DNA of 64,000 bases from Methanosarcina flavescens (GCF_001304615.2 NZ_CP032683.1:2356001-2420000); one strand, 5' to 3'. Shown: positions 43,308 through 52,940, numbered from the stretch's first letter. Notes: a model not told the origin generated them from the letters alone. Translations and numbers: made by a program.

Positions 43308-44245
43308 CGATTTTCTACATACCACCTGACTGTCTGTTCCAGAGCTGCATCAAAATTATATTTGGGTTTCCAGCCCATTTTCTCCAGCTTGCTGCCGTCG
43401 AGCGAATATCTGAAATCGTGGCCCTTCCGGTCTTCAACATATTCGATTGAAGATTCGTCTTTGCCGAGCATTTTAAGAAGGCGGTAAGTAATTTCGAGGT
43501 TTGTAAGTTCGTTTCCGCCGTCTATGTTGTAGATTTCTCCGCTATTGCCGTTGTGAAGGACAAAATCTACTGCAGAACAATGATCTTCGACATAAATCCA
43601 GTCCCGAACATTAAGACCGGTCCCATAGACAGGTACCTTTTTCCCTTCCATCAACCTGCTGATGAAAAAAGGAATTAGTTTCTCAGGGTACTGATATGGC
43701 CCGAAGTTGTTCGTACATCGGGTTATGCAAACGGGCAGACCATAGGTTGTATAGTAGGACATTGCAAGGAGATCTGAGCCTGCTTTGCTTGAAGAATAGG
43801 GGCTTGAAGGATTCAGGTTATCGGTCTCGGTAAAGGAACCCTCCACTGTGCTTCCATACACCTCATCAGTTGAAACATGAATGAACTTTTTTATATTATT
43901 TGCAAGTGCGCTCTGGAGAAGGGTATTTGTCCCAAGCACATTTGTTCTGACGAAAACCGAACCATCCTCTATTGACCGGTCAACATGGCTTTCGGCTGCG
44001 AAATGGACAACCTGATCTGCTTCCTTCATTACTTCATTGACGATAAGAGGGTCGCAGATATCGCCTTTGACAAAAGAATAATTCGGATTATTTTCAACAT
44101 CTTTTAGGTTGGTTAGGTTTCCTGCATATGTCAGTTTATCAAGATTTACAATTTGATAATCTGGATATTTTTCCAGCATATAATGTATGAAATTGCTGCC
44201 TATAAATCCGCAGCCGCCAGTAACCAACAGTTTCAATTTAGTCAC
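43280..44245 (-). CDS. rfbB: dTDP-glucose 4,6-dehydratase
   Basis: The 321-residue SDR enzyme has the NAD motif VTGGCGFIGSNFIHYML, VSTDEVYG and the catalytic YSSSKAGSDLL, plus RCTNNFGPYQYPEKLIP. It converts dTDP-glucose to dTDP-4-keto-6-deoxyglucose, the second step to rhamnose and the branch point for other deoxysugars. It lies between rfbC and rfbD in the operon. The length fits the family. Confidence 0.95.
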   Translation of the reverse strand: MTKLKLLVTGGCGFIGSNFIHYMLEKYPDYQIVNLDKLTYAGNLTNLKDVENNPNYSFVKGDICDPLIVNEVMKEADQVVHFAAESHVDRSIEDGSVFVRTNVLGTNTLLQSALANNIKKFIHVSTDEVYGSTVEGSFTETDNLNPSSPYSSSKAGSDLLAMSYYTTYGLPVCITRCTNNFGPYQYPEKLIPFFISRLMEGKKVPVYGTGLNVRDWIYVEDHCSAVDFVLHNGNSGEIYNIDGGNELTNLEITYRLLKMLGKDESSIEYVEDRKGHDFRYSLDGSKLEKMGWKPKYNFDAALEQTVRWYVENRWWWEPLKR

Positions 44246-44321
44246 CTTTTTGTCACGTGCATTTATTATATCTGTTTTTATCCTATGGTTGGTTATAGAA
44301 CTTAGTTGAAAACTTTAAATA

Positions 44322-44873
44322 TTAAAAATTCATTTTAGCATTTCCAAATTCTGGCAGGAGTTTGTCTTTCTCTGAAAGTTTTATGTCTTTCTCAGGGACT
44401 TTCCAGTCAATTCTTAAGGAAGAATCATTGTAAATTATGCCAGCTTCAGCTTCAGGGTGATAGTATTCATCACATTTGTACGTAAAAACTGCAGTTTCGC
44501 TTAGGACGGAAAAACCGTGAGCAAAGCCTTTTGGGATTAAAAATTGTCTTTTGTTCTCTGCGGAAAGTTCTACCCCTACCCATTCTCCAAAAGTAGGTGA
44601 ATTTTTTCTCAGGTCTACGGCAACGTCATAAACTTTTCCTTTGAGAACTCTCACAAGTTTTGCCTGGCTGTAAGGGGCTAACTGGTAGTGAAGTCCCCGG
44701 ATAACTCCATACGAAGATTTGGATTCATTGTCCTGAACGAAGTTATACTGTTTTCCCGTTAACACCTCCAGCTTTTTCTTATTGTAACTCTCAAAAAAAT
44801 AGCCGCGGTCGTCTGTGAATATCTTTGGTTCTATTATCACGAGATCTTCTATTTTGGTTTTTATCAGATTCAT
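44322..44873 (-). CDS. rfbC: dTDP-4-dehydrorhamnose 3,5-epimerase
   Basis: A 183-residue cupin with the catalytic His in GVIRGLHYQ (His62) and the motifs FTDDRGYFFESY, YDVAVDLRKNSPTFG and FLIPKGFAHGF. It epimerises dTDP-4-keto-6-deoxyglucose at C3 and C5, giving the L-configuration. It is the first gene of the minus-strand rfb operon; a 76-nt gap separates it from rfbB. A divergent promoter region faces the pgi gene. Confidence 0.95.
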   Translation of the reverse strand: MNLIKTKIEDLVIIEPKIFTDDRGYFFESYNKKKLEVLTGKQYNFVQDNESKSSYGVIRGLHYQLAPYSQAKLVRVLKGKVYDVAVDLRKNSPTFGEWVGVELSAENKRQFLIPKGFAHGFSVLSETAVFTYKCDEYYHPEAEAGIIYNDSSLRIDWKVPEKDIKLSEKDKLLPEFGNAKMNF

Positions 44874-44941
44874 CTCGTTTGCCTCTTCATTAATTCTCAG
44901 GCCGATTGTCGTGACTCTTTGATTATATTAATTTTTTATTG

Positions 44942-44958
44942 AATTACATTTTGTAATT
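44942..44958. promoter_or_regulatory. Palindrome in the rfbC/pgi divergent region
   Basis: AATTACA (44942-44948), TTT, TGTAATT (44952-44958) is a perfect 7-bp inverted repeat, placed 69 bp before the rfbC start within AT-rich promoter DNA. It could be an operator for rfbC; this is inference. Confidence 0.35.
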
Positions 44959-45111
44959 ATTTAAAGTATTTGGTTTGTGTTTATATCTTATTAATCTTAT
45001 TTTTCCCCAGAACGGGTTTAATTATATTTCTTATTTTATAATCTCAAAAAAGAAATTGTAGTTCTAAATCACATATAATTCTCAAATATTTTTAAATAGT
45101 TTGGTAGAGAT

Positions 45112-45118
45112 CTTATAT
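45112..45118 (+). promoter_or_regulatory. Candidate TATA box for pgi
   Basis: TTATATA lies about 26-32 bases before the GTG at 45144, the usual TATA-to-start spacing, so the message would be nearly leaderless. Confidence 0.5.
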
Positions 45119-45143
45119 ACTCATCTAGAACCTGCTAAACTGA

Positions 45144-45881
45144 GTGAGAAATGTGAAACCATTAATTTTTGGGGAAACCACCCGTGTTCCAGATGTAAGA
45201 ACTCTTTATGACATGAGAGAAGTCATTGCAGACAAGCAATGGCTTAAGACGGCTGAGAATTTCGAGCTATATTATATGTACAGGGAGCTTGCCCGAAGTA
45301 AAGAGGAGCTTGAACTTATGCAGGAGTTCGGACTGCGCTATGATATTACTGTCATTCCGCCAGCAAAGCTTGGGAAGGAGTACATCAAGACTGCAGGACA
45401 CTATCATCCAAAGATCCCGAAGGCGGACATCTCTTATTCAGAGATTTATCAGGTGCTGGAAGGGTCTGCAGTATATATTCTCCAGAAGGCAGGAGGGGGC
45501 TTAAAAATTGCAGATGTAATCGCTGTTGAAGCTCAAAAAGGAGATATTGTTTTTATCCCTCCTGATTACGGACATATCACGATTAACAGGTCGGAAAAAG
45601 TTTTAAAAATGGCAAACTGGGTCAGTAGGGATTTTTCCTCGCTCTACGAGCCTGTCCGGCAGTTTGGAGGAGGGGCTTATTTTCTGCTTGAGGAAGGGTT
45701 TGTCAGGAATCCAAATTATTGTTTTGTGCCGGAAATCAGGAGGCTTGAACCAAAAGGAGCTGAACTGCTCGGGCTTTCGAAAGGAGAAGACATGTATGAG
45801 CTGGTAGAAAATTTGCAGGCTCTCAGGTTCCTCAAAGAGCCAGAATCTTTGACCTGTATGTTTGAAACCGCCTACTGCTGA
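45144..45881 (+). CDS. pgiA: Glucose-6-phosphate isomerase, archaeal cupin type
   Basis: The 245-residue protein matches the metal-dependent cupin PGI of euryarchaeota. Metal ligands are visible: GHYHP (His86, His88), YSEIYQVLEG (Glu100) and PDYGHITINRS (His144), with T-A-G just before the first His. It interconverts glucose-6-phosphate and fructose-6-phosphate and so links central carbon to the glucose-1-phosphate used for dTDP-rhamnose. Start codon GTG 45144 is chosen; GTG 45153 also fits. It has its own promoter and is divergent from rfbC. Confidence 0.93.
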   Translation: MRNVKPLIFGETTRVPDVRTLYDMREVIADKQWLKTAENFELYYMYRELARSKEELELMQEFGLRYDITVIPPAKLGKEYIKTAGHYHPKIPKADISYSEIYQVLEGSAVYILQKAGGGLKIADVIAVEAQKGDIVFIPPDYGHITINRSEKVLKMANWVSRDFSSLYEPVRQFGGGAYFLLEEGFVRNPNYCFVPEIRRLEPKGAELLGLSKGEDMYELVENLQALRFLKEPESLTCMFETAYC

Positions 45882-46116
45882 CTGGGAGTAAGCTCTATGG
45901 CTTTTAACCCTTTAGAATAAAAAATTCTATAGTTCCTTCCTTTTCTAATTTATATAAGTTTGTTCACATTTTTAGAAACGTTTTTATATTTTGAAATTTC
46001 TTATCAAGGATTAGCCCATCTATTTATACTTTGGGTATAACTAACTGTATGGAGGTTAGTTTACGTTTAAATATATATTCCAGTTTTATAATACGGGCAA
46101 TTCAACAAAAAATAGT

Positions 46117-46428
46117 TTGAAAAGTAGTCTGGCTGTTCGACTTAATAACTTAAAAAAAATGGAGTTTAATCCTCTATACTGGTTTGTGCTACCAGGTTTT
46201 GTTTTCTGTTCAGGTGGGTTATACACAGGCTTCTATTTGTTACAGAATTATTACCTTGGTGGAAGACTTCCCTTCGGACCGACGGTTCTGATGGTCCTGC
46301 TAAGTATTCTGGGAATGGGGATGACCTTTACCGGAATTTTACTTCATGCAATCTCGGGTTTATTCAAGCACTTACAAGAAAACCGCCAACTTCAAAATAA
46401 TTTTTCCGAACACCAGAACTTTAATTAA
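46117..46428 (+). CDS. Orphan C-terminal membrane domain of a DPM1-like GT2
   Basis: The 103-residue frame starts at TTG 46117 (ATG 46159 is an alternative). KKMEFNPLYWFVLPGF, FGPTVLMVLLSILGMGM and GILLHAISG align with the last 75 residues of the 28215 protein (DIEFNRPLYYLTLPG, FGPTMLMVLCIVIGSF, GIMLHSVSTI). There is no catalytic domain upstream. It is either a degraded GT2 or a free-standing two-helix partner. No good ribosome site is seen. Confidence 0.6.
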   Translation: MKSSLAVRLNNLKKMEFNPLYWFVLPGFVFCSGGLYTGFYLLQNYYLGGRLPFGPTVLMVLLSILGMGMTFTGILLHAISGLFKHLQENRQLQNNFSEHQNFN

Positions 46429-46648
46429 TTGCTCCTTTCAATAACGGTTTTCTATTTCCAGTTCTCCTTCTCAATAATAATTTTTTTGCAAAGCAGTCTG
46501 GGCAAAAGTATTGATAGAAAAATAACTGTCAGTGGAAAATCGGATAATAAAATGAAGAAATAAAAAAGAAGACCGAAGAGAAGGCAGTTATGTAAACAAA
46601 CCCTTCTTCTCAAGTCTTTAACTCTTTTATGCTATTATTTACTGCTGA

Positions 46649-47995
46649 TCAAAATCGGTCTTGTAAATTTTTCCAGAGACCTGAACTACTGTCAGGTTTT
46701 GAGTTCAGCTCTTTTTCAGAATCCTGGTCAGGCTCTGTCTGGGAAGTTCCTGCTGCAAATATGGTCAGTTCTTTTTGATCAATGCTAACAATGCCTTTGC
46801 CCGGTTCATAAGCGCCTGTAAATAGCAGGTAGTCTCCAGGCAGGAGATCGTAGGTCATCAGGGAAAGGGTACTCTGGTTTTCCTCGCCTATGCTTATTGT
46901 GCCGTTGCCTTCCCCAATCAGGGTCTGGATATTATTTGAGAGCTCATCTCTATTGAGTTTGGACTCATAGTTTGTGGAGTTGATACCCAGATCCCTGGCA
47001 ATGCCGATTTCGTTAATGAAAACATCGGTCCCGGCTCTTGTTCCATTGGTGCTGAGGTTTATATCAGCTCTATAAGCTTCTTTCTTTATAAGTGCAGCAC
47101 CGTATGTGAAGTTCCCATCGACAGGCGCACCTTTGAGGCTCAGGTTAACCTCAAGATCTTCACCTTTTTCAAGTGTGTCTGCTGCATCCATTTCTAGTTC
47201 GTAGTCAAGAACTTCAAAGCAGGTTGCGGAGAGGATCACTTTTTTCATCTTGGATTTTTTTTCCTTCTCAGTTTTTTCTCCTTTCTTGTATTTCTCTCCT
47301 TTCTCAAATTTGTCCTTTTTGTTCTTATCATCAGCAAGCGTTATGAGGATGCCGTAGCACCCTGGCTCAAGGGAATCAAAAGTAAGGGGCTCAGCTAGGT
47401 CTCCGTTTTTATCTAGGGTTGCACTTATTGGGGTAGAGAAATTCGTGCCTTTGTTAAAAGCTTCTTCCAGGCTCATTGTTTTATTATCCGCAAGATCAAT
47501 AAGGATCTCTCCAGTGGAACGTACATTAAATCCCTTAATAAGGTAAATCTCCACATCCTGCTTCTTGAAATCTGAAGAGCCGTTAAAGCTCATTATTACG
47601 CTCTGGTCTTCAGTGTAAAAAGGATGTGTGGAATATGGATACGTAAATGTCAGTTCAGTATTGTTTCCTTTCTTTAATTTTGGATTTGACTGTTTTATTT
47701 TAATTTTTGCTCCCTCTCCATCCAGCTTCTTTACTCCATAATAAGTAAAATTAAGAGGCTGTGGGAGCTGGATTTCTTTTCCTCCGCTAAGCGTAATCCA
47801 GCCGCCTTCAGTAGGGCTCTCACTGTGGTCTGCTAAAACGACGCTTTCTCCTTTCTTCTCAATACTTACAATTCCGGATTCTTTTTCCGAAAATGCTGTT
47901 GACACGGAAATAAGTGAGAAAATGCAGATCAAAACCACCAGGCTCAATATCCATTTTCTACAATTTATTTCACTCATTCCTGTTTTCTTATTCAA
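46649..47995 (-). CDS. Exported Methanosarcina protein (TIGR04279-like family)
   Basis: The 448-residue protein has a signal peptide (ILSLVVLICIFSLISVSTAF). Two conserved modules follow, one with NGSSDFKKQDVEIYLIKGFNV, the other with STLSLMTYDLLPGDYLLF and KGIVSIDQKELTIFA. A Lys/Glu-rich stretch (KFEKGEKYKKGEKTEKEKK) lies between them. The 49347 protein shares both modules, so they are one family; the TIGR number is from recall. TTG 47995 has GGGGTG six bases ahead. Likely a surface protein of unknown role. Confidence 0.78.
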   Translation of the reverse strand: MNKKTGMSEINCRKWILSLVVLICIFSLISVSTAFSEKESGIVSIEKKGESVVLADHSESPTEGGWITLSGGKEIQLPQPLNFTYYGVKKLDGEGAKIKIKQSNPKLKKGNNTELTFTYPYSTHPFYTEDQSVIMSFNGSSDFKKQDVEIYLIKGFNVRSTGEILIDLADNKTMSLEEAFNKGTNFSTPISATLDKNGDLAEPLTFDSLEPGCYGILITLADDKNKKDKFEKGEKYKKGEKTEKEKKSKMKKVILSATCFEVLDYELEMDAADTLEKGEDLEVNLSLKGAPVDGNFTYGAALIKKEAYRADINLSTNGTRAGTDVFINEIGIARDLGINSTNYESKLNRDELSNNIQTLIGEGNGTISIGEENQSTLSLMTYDLLPGDYLLFTGAYEPGKGIVSIDQKELTIFAAGTSQTEPDQDSEKELNSKPDSSSGLWKNLQDRF

Positions 47996-48243
47996 TCATC
48001 ACACCCCTTATATAAACATTCAATATTTTACCTCAATTTTATTACTACTTTTTTTCTTTTGTTTAATATTCATTTTATTAGTCATTAAGTTTCCACTCAT
48101 TAATTTTTTTAATCAGATCTTATTAGATTATTAATTACGTTATATCCTCTATTTTAAAAATATTTTAATAAAAATATTTTTATAACCTGTCAAAATACTT
48201 ATAATTAATTTCAGATAAGTTAATTTAAACTCCATATGCTTTT

Positions 48244-48996
48244 TTATGATTTTCTCCTCCTCAAATAAGCCACGAACAAGATTAATACGGCTAGAATTCC
48301 TGCTACCCACATCTTTTCCGATTTGAAATCCTTCTCAGCGTCCCCTTCGATGTTTCCTGCTGCTGGCTGTAATTCTACCTGTTTTGCAATGCTCCCAACA
48401 TTTACCTCAAAACTGCCTGACGGCATAGACTTAGAATCATATGTGTAGCTGAAGCTCCCTTCAGAATCTACCTCCATTTCCTGAAAAGCCGTGATTTTTA
48501 GTTTGACACTTGGAGCATCCGACTTCCCATCAATCCTGATCTTATAGGTTCCAGGAGGGACACCTGCCTGGGAAACAGTAGCAACTCCGTCCTTTGCTTC
48601 TGCAGTTTTAGTAATCCACAGAAGCATTTTTACTCTCACATTCAGGTCATCTACCCCTGTTGCCTGCACGGTAAATCTATTATCAAAACCGGAGGGAATT
48701 CTCACATCTTCAAGCAAATACTCATATCTGCCGTCCACAACCTGTACTTCTTTTTCAAAAGTTATCAGCACGTCGGTACTCTCTCCCTCAAAACCGGTTC
48801 CTCTTATTTCCATTACATCCCCAACAACTGGATTCGCAGGAATAAGTTCCCAGCTGCCTGAAGCAACTGCTCCATGAGATAAAATAATGCACAGGAGCAT
48901 AGAAAGCAAAAGCAGAAATCCCAAATTCCCTTTATTCCTGGAAGGTAGGATAGATGTAAAAACTGGACTTACTAAATTAAATCTCTTAGAAGACAA
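48244..48996 (-). CDS. Exported single-pass protein with Ig-like domains
   Basis: The 250-residue protein has an N-terminal hydrophobic leader (LGFLLLLSMLLCIILSHGAV) and beta-rich domains with NPVVGDVMEIRGTGFEGESTD, an IPT/TIG-like opening. QAGVPPGTYKIRIDGKSDAP follows. A C-terminal helix ends in RRRKS, so it is anchored with the bulk outside. It starts at TTG 48996 after GGAGAG. It lies between the two TIGR04279-like genes on the same strand. Function unknown. Confidence 0.72.
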   Translation of the reverse strand: MSSKRFNLVSPVFTSILPSRNKGNLGFLLLLSMLLCIILSHGAVASGSWELIPANPVVGDVMEIRGTGFEGESTDVLITFEKEVQVVDGRYEYLLEDVRIPSGFDNRFTVQATGVDDLNVRVKMLLWITKTAEAKDGVATVSQAGVPPGTYKIRIDGKSDAPSVKLKITAFQEMEVDSEGSFSYTYDSKSMPSGSFEVNVGSIAKQVELQPAAGNIEGDAEKDFKSEKMWVAGILAVLILFVAYLRRRKS

Positions 48997-49346
48997 TTTG
49001 TTTAATCTCTCCTCTTGGATTTTTCGTCTGTAACAATCTAATCTTCATCAGACTAAATATTGAAAGAAGCTCGTACTTATGAAACGAATAATTATAAAAA
49101 CTGCAGACAGATATAGAAATAGATACATAAAACTGGCTTATGTATTTTACTTTTTTCGTGTATTTTTTAGCCTTCTGCGCTGTCAGAGGCAAAAAATCTC
49201 TCTGTATGTGGTTTTAGCATTCAGTAATAGGAGAAAGGATTGTAACTCTCTACATCCTTTCTCTCGATTTTTTTCCCAAATTTTTCTTTGTTGTAAAGGC
49301 TGAATGAGGATTCTCCTGCCTGCTTTCTTGAGCTTATTTCTCTGCC
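48997..49346. other. Spacer with a hairpin
   Basis: GAGAAAGGA (49231-49239) pairs with TCCTTTCTC (49255-49263) across a 15-nt loop, followed on the plus strand by TCGATTTTTTT. It lies downstream of the 49347 gene and could end plus-strand transcripts or stabilise the minus-strand message. No gene is seen. Confidence 0.45.
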
Positions 49347-51902
49347 TTACTTCCTTTTCCTCAATACAGCAAGCCCTATAAGGAGTGTTCCTGTAAAGCC
49401 TAGTAGGAAGGATGGGATCTTTGGTGGATTTCTTATGACATGAGCAATTGCTTTTGTCTGAATGTGAGGCTTGATTTCTTCAGATATGAACGTATCTGGA
49501 ATTCCGAAAACGGAACTGAGTCCCATAAAAGGAGAGTATTGACTTTTCATTGAAGAAATATTGCCAAGATAGGTTTCCGAAAGGGAACTCAGGCTCGCGC
49601 CGGGTGAGTCTTTGGATGAGATTCTCAGTTCTTTCTGTGCCAGGCCTGCGAGTCCCCTGCCTTTCTCGTGGGCTCCTGCAAAGAGGATATAGTCTCCTGG
49701 AGGGAGATCCATGCCTGTCAGGGAAAGTGTGCTCTGGTCTTCCTCGCCTATGCTTATTGTGCCGTTTTCTTTTCCTATAAAATTCTGGATCTCGTTCTTA
49801 AGCCCGTCTTTTCCGGCTCCTGACTCGTTTCCTGTCAGGCCGGCTTCCAGGTTCCTTATAATATCAACTCCGTTTACCACAGGTCTTGCCAATACTGCTG
49901 CCCGTGATGGGGTATTCTCATTTTCGCATGTATCTGCTCTTAAAAGTACAGCCCAATATGTGTAACCTGTCCTGGCAGGTGCATTCCTCAGGTTCAGGTT
50001 GACCTCAAGATTTTCGCCTTCCTCGATGGTATACGGAACTTTAGCTTCCATTCTGTACTCCAGAACATCAAAGTAATTTGCTAAAAGAATCTCTTTTTCC
50101 TGGTCAGGTTTATTAGTCTCGTTTCCTGCAAGAGTTATAAGAACCCGGTAGTTCCCGGCAGAAAGAGGACCAAGGGTCAGGGGAGGCAGATCCCCGTCAC
50201 CGTTCAGAACTGCAGGGATTTGCACATAAAATTCAGTATTGTTACTGAGAATTTCCTCTAGGCTATCTTCGTTACCATCCGTGCCATTTAAAATGGTTTT
50301 TCCAGGAAAACCAGGATCGTATGCCTTAACAAGATATATATTCACATTCTCATGTCTGAGGGTCTCAGACCCTTGATAGCTTATCTTCACGCTCTCATTT
50401 ACGGTATAAAACGAACGAAGAGGACAGTGGTATGACAGTATGAATTTCAGTTTATTCCAGCTACTTCTCTTCTGTTCTATCTCAGGTATTACAGTTTCAT
50501 TTCCTGTGCCATTCCCCGTATTGTTTGCCAGATAACATATTTTTATTTCAGGTTTCACTTCCTTATTTCCCAGATTTCCTGTCCAGTTACATTGTATTGT
50601 TTTTACCTCAGGTATCAATTTCTTACTTTCAGGGATCTTTGTGCAATTGCATACCCTTGTTTCCGGTCTCTTCTCTACTCCGGCAGCTTTTGGGCTTTCT
50701 GCTCTGTTGCATACTCTTACATCTGGGTCGGTTCTTCTTGGGGCACTATTTTTATTATCCGTTCTATTCTCTACTTTCTCTTTTAATTTCAGGTTTGCTC
50801 CGCCGTCTTCCGAGCTGGTTATGTTATTTCCTGCCTCCTGTTTCTGCTCAGGAACCTTTACTATATTTTCCTGTCGTTTGGCCCCACTGTGCCTTCCAGT
50901 ATCCTGACTCTCTTCTGTGCCTTCCTGCTTGTCTATATCGCTATTTATTCCTGTCTCATATTCTATTTCCTCTTCCACACTTTCTGAGGTATTTTCTTCT
51001 CCTGTCTTCTGCTCAGGATTCGCTCCTTCTCCTAGCGGATCTTCTATCCCTTTTTCAACTTCTGTGCCTGGTACAGGCTTGTGCCCGGTATTTTTCCGGT
51101 TTTCCGTGTTGTTATACTGTCCTGTTTGTAGATCTGGACCTCTTTTCCTGGTTTCCTGAGTTTCCTCACTGTTATTCTTTCCTGTTTGTGGACCTGGATC
51201 TTTTTTCCCGATTTCCTGAATTTCTGTACTGTTATTCTTTCCTGTTTGCGGACCTGAATTTTTTTTCCTGGTTTTCTGGTTATCCGTGTTATTCTCTTCT
51301 ACAATTTCCGGTTCCTGGTCATCATCCCTACTTTGTCCATATTGAGTCCCGTTATCTGCTCCGGTTCTTGATTCAGGGTTTCCAGCTTCGTTTTCTCCGT
51401 TATCTGCCCCGTTATTTAATCCTTTATCTGGATCCTGCCCCTTGTCCACACCTTCCTGATCACCTGCGCTGCCACTTGCTTCTTCTTGTGGCTCCGGTTC
51501 ATTTTCCGGGCTCTCTGGAATTATTGCATTATTATTTTGTATGTCACTATTAGCCTTGGTTCCCGGCTCAAACGCTTCTATTTCATTCTCTTCCCCTTCT
51601 GACCCATTACCCGATTCTACGGTTGATTCCTGGCCCGGTCCCGCACTTTTCTTGCTGTCCGTATCGCCGATTTCCTCTGTTTCATTTTCCGGACTCATTC
51701 CAGCATTTTCTGAACTGTCTGAGCTGTCATTCTCAATAATTACCTGCTCTGGACTCTGTCCGATACTTGTCCCATTTCCTGTGTTATCTTCTTCTCCTGC
51801 GGCTGGTATTGAGATTATTGAAAAAATAAGAACTAAAATAACCCATGCAGATTTCCATTTTCTGCTGTATGATTCGCTATATCTCTCTGTTTTTTTCTTC
51901 AA
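49347..51902 (-). CDS. Large exported low-complexity protein of the TIGR04279-like family
   Basis: The 851-residue protein has a signal peptide (WVILVLIFSIISIPAAGEE). A long acidic Glu/Asn/Gly/Gln-rich region follows (about residues 30-460) with many N-x-S/T sequons. Two family modules come next (SVKISYQGSETLRHENVNIYL; STLSLTGMDLPPGDYILFAG). A C-terminal helix with RKRK ends it. Two repeat arrays lie inside: three 20-residue units (51121-51300) and four Cys-containing units (about 50525-50730). It starts at TTG 51902; the AGGGGTGTAGTGA before it resembles the 47995 start region. Likely a heavily glycosylated surface protein. Confidence 0.78.
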   Translation of the reverse strand: MKKKTERYSESYSRKWKSAWVILVLIFSIISIPAAGEEDNTGNGTSIGQSPEQVIIENDSSDSSENAGMSPENETEEIGDTDSKKSAGPGQESTVESGNGSEGEENEIEAFEPGTKANSDIQNNNAIIPESPENEPEPQEEASGSAGDQEGVDKGQDPDKGLNNGADNGENEAGNPESRTGADNGTQYGQSRDDDQEPEIVEENNTDNQKTRKKNSGPQTGKNNSTEIQEIGKKDPGPQTGKNNSEETQETRKRGPDLQTGQYNNTENRKNTGHKPVPGTEVEKGIEDPLGEGANPEQKTGEENTSESVEEEIEYETGINSDIDKQEGTEESQDTGRHSGAKRQENIVKVPEQKQEAGNNITSSEDGGANLKLKEKVENRTDNKNSAPRRTDPDVRVCNRAESPKAAGVEKRPETRVCNCTKIPESKKLIPEVKTIQCNWTGNLGNKEVKPEIKICYLANNTGNGTGNETVIPEIEQKRSSWNKLKFILSYHCPLRSFYTVNESVKISYQGSETLRHENVNIYLVKAYDPGFPGKTILNGTDGNEDSLEEILSNNTEFYVQIPAVLNGDGDLPPLTLGPLSAGNYRVLITLAGNETNKPDQEKEILLANYFDVLEYRMEAKVPYTIEEGENLEVNLNLRNAPARTGYTYWAVLLRADTCENENTPSRAAVLARPVVNGVDIIRNLEAGLTGNESGAGKDGLKNEIQNFIGKENGTISIGEEDQSTLSLTGMDLPPGDYILFAGAHEKGRGLAGLAQKELRISSKDSPGASLSSLSETYLGNISSMKSQYSPFMGLSSVFGIPDTFISEEIKPHIQTKAIAHVIRNPPKIPSFLLGFTGTLLIGLAVLRKRK
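51121..51300 (-). repeat. Three 60-bp tandem coding repeats
   Basis: Units at 51121-51180, 51181-51240 and 51241-51300 each begin CCTGTTTG and encode 20 residues with the pattern (G/D)P.(T/L)QTGKNN(S/T). They lie in the low-complexity part of the exported protein. Confidence 0.85.
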
Positions 51903-52940
51903 TCACTACACCCCTGATTATCCTCTTTCCTGCCTGACCGGGATTCTCATAGATTTTAATAATTTTGATGTTATTTTTGTCTACAAGTCTGATTCTTATC
52001 ATAGTTTTTCTCTTTAAGTAAAGCAAAAGTAATAATATCCAGGTTAAAGTCCGTCTATCTATATCTCCTGGAGTCTCATTACTGAAAAATCTTCTTTTTT
52101 TATTCCGTTTTTCCTTTTAAGAATTTTTCTCCGGATTGGGCTTGCCTTCTAAAGGAATTTTACTTTTTAAGCTAGGCTTTCTACAGGCTGCAGGTCTTCA
52201 GTTTATAATCCCAGTTTGTGGGCAGGAGTAAATAAATGCAGATTTCTAAAAATAGTTCTCTCGTGCTATTATTTTTAGGTAGTAATATTTTTTATTATAG
52301 CAGCAAGTTAAGAGATTGATTATTTTGTGAACTCTCCAAATAACCAGATTTAGATAGCCCAAGTTTGAAGTTAAATAGTTCAAGTTCGAAGTATAAAAAG
52401 AAGCCTGAAAAGAATTCTGAACAGGATCTAAACTAAGAATTCTGAAAGGTCTAAAAATATAGTCAGGGTTTAATATTAATCTGAATATCCAGAATAATGC
52501 TCCGATTAACAGAATCTATCTGGTTTCAAATATTCCTGTAGCTGGCTATGTATAATATAATACACTTATGTGTAACTTACAGATAGGTATATAATACATT
52601 TAGATGGGTGCATAATACGTTAAGGTGGGTATACAATACATTTAGGTGTATAATACGTTTAGATGAGCATATTAATACATTTAGTATGTATATATCACAT
52701 TTACAGGTGGGCTATAACATACTATAATATATCACGGGTCGGTTGATATCACACTTGTAAGCTTGCCTAAGCTCCTGCTGGTCCGTAAGTAGAGCAGTAG
52801 AACTGGTATTTTTTTCAATTGAGATCTCATCACTCAAAGTTTTTATCGAAGAAATACGAGTTCGGTCTTTTTAATTTATTTGATTATTTCTTCCCTGAAG
52901 TTGATTCTTCTTTTGCAATTATCTTCTCGCCTGCAAAGGC
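51903..52940. other. Gene-free region upstream of the ribosomal operon
   Basis: No gene is seen in over 1 kb. It has short direct repeats: CAAGTT[T/C]GAAGT twice near 52360-52400 and AAGAATTCTGAA near 52411 and 52436. The TATA-like repeat array at 52547-52711 and an AAGCTT-GCCT-AAGCT hairpin near 52758 follow. Confidence 0.5.
52547..52711. repeat. Degenerate tandem repeats with TATA-like core
   Basis: Six to seven units of 19-23 bp share TATAATACRTTTAGRTGGG. Clear units: 52588-52608, 52609-52629, 52630-52648, 52649-52667, 52668-52688 and 52689-52711. They lie about 230 bp before the ribosomal-operon promoter. Each unit contains a TATA-like TATAATAC. Confidence 0.75.

Noticed and set aside
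50525-51553. Long plus-strand frame of 342 codons
   Set aside because: It is antisense to the low-complexity acidic exported protein; the Pro/Leu/Phe/Cys-rich product comes from that biased composition.
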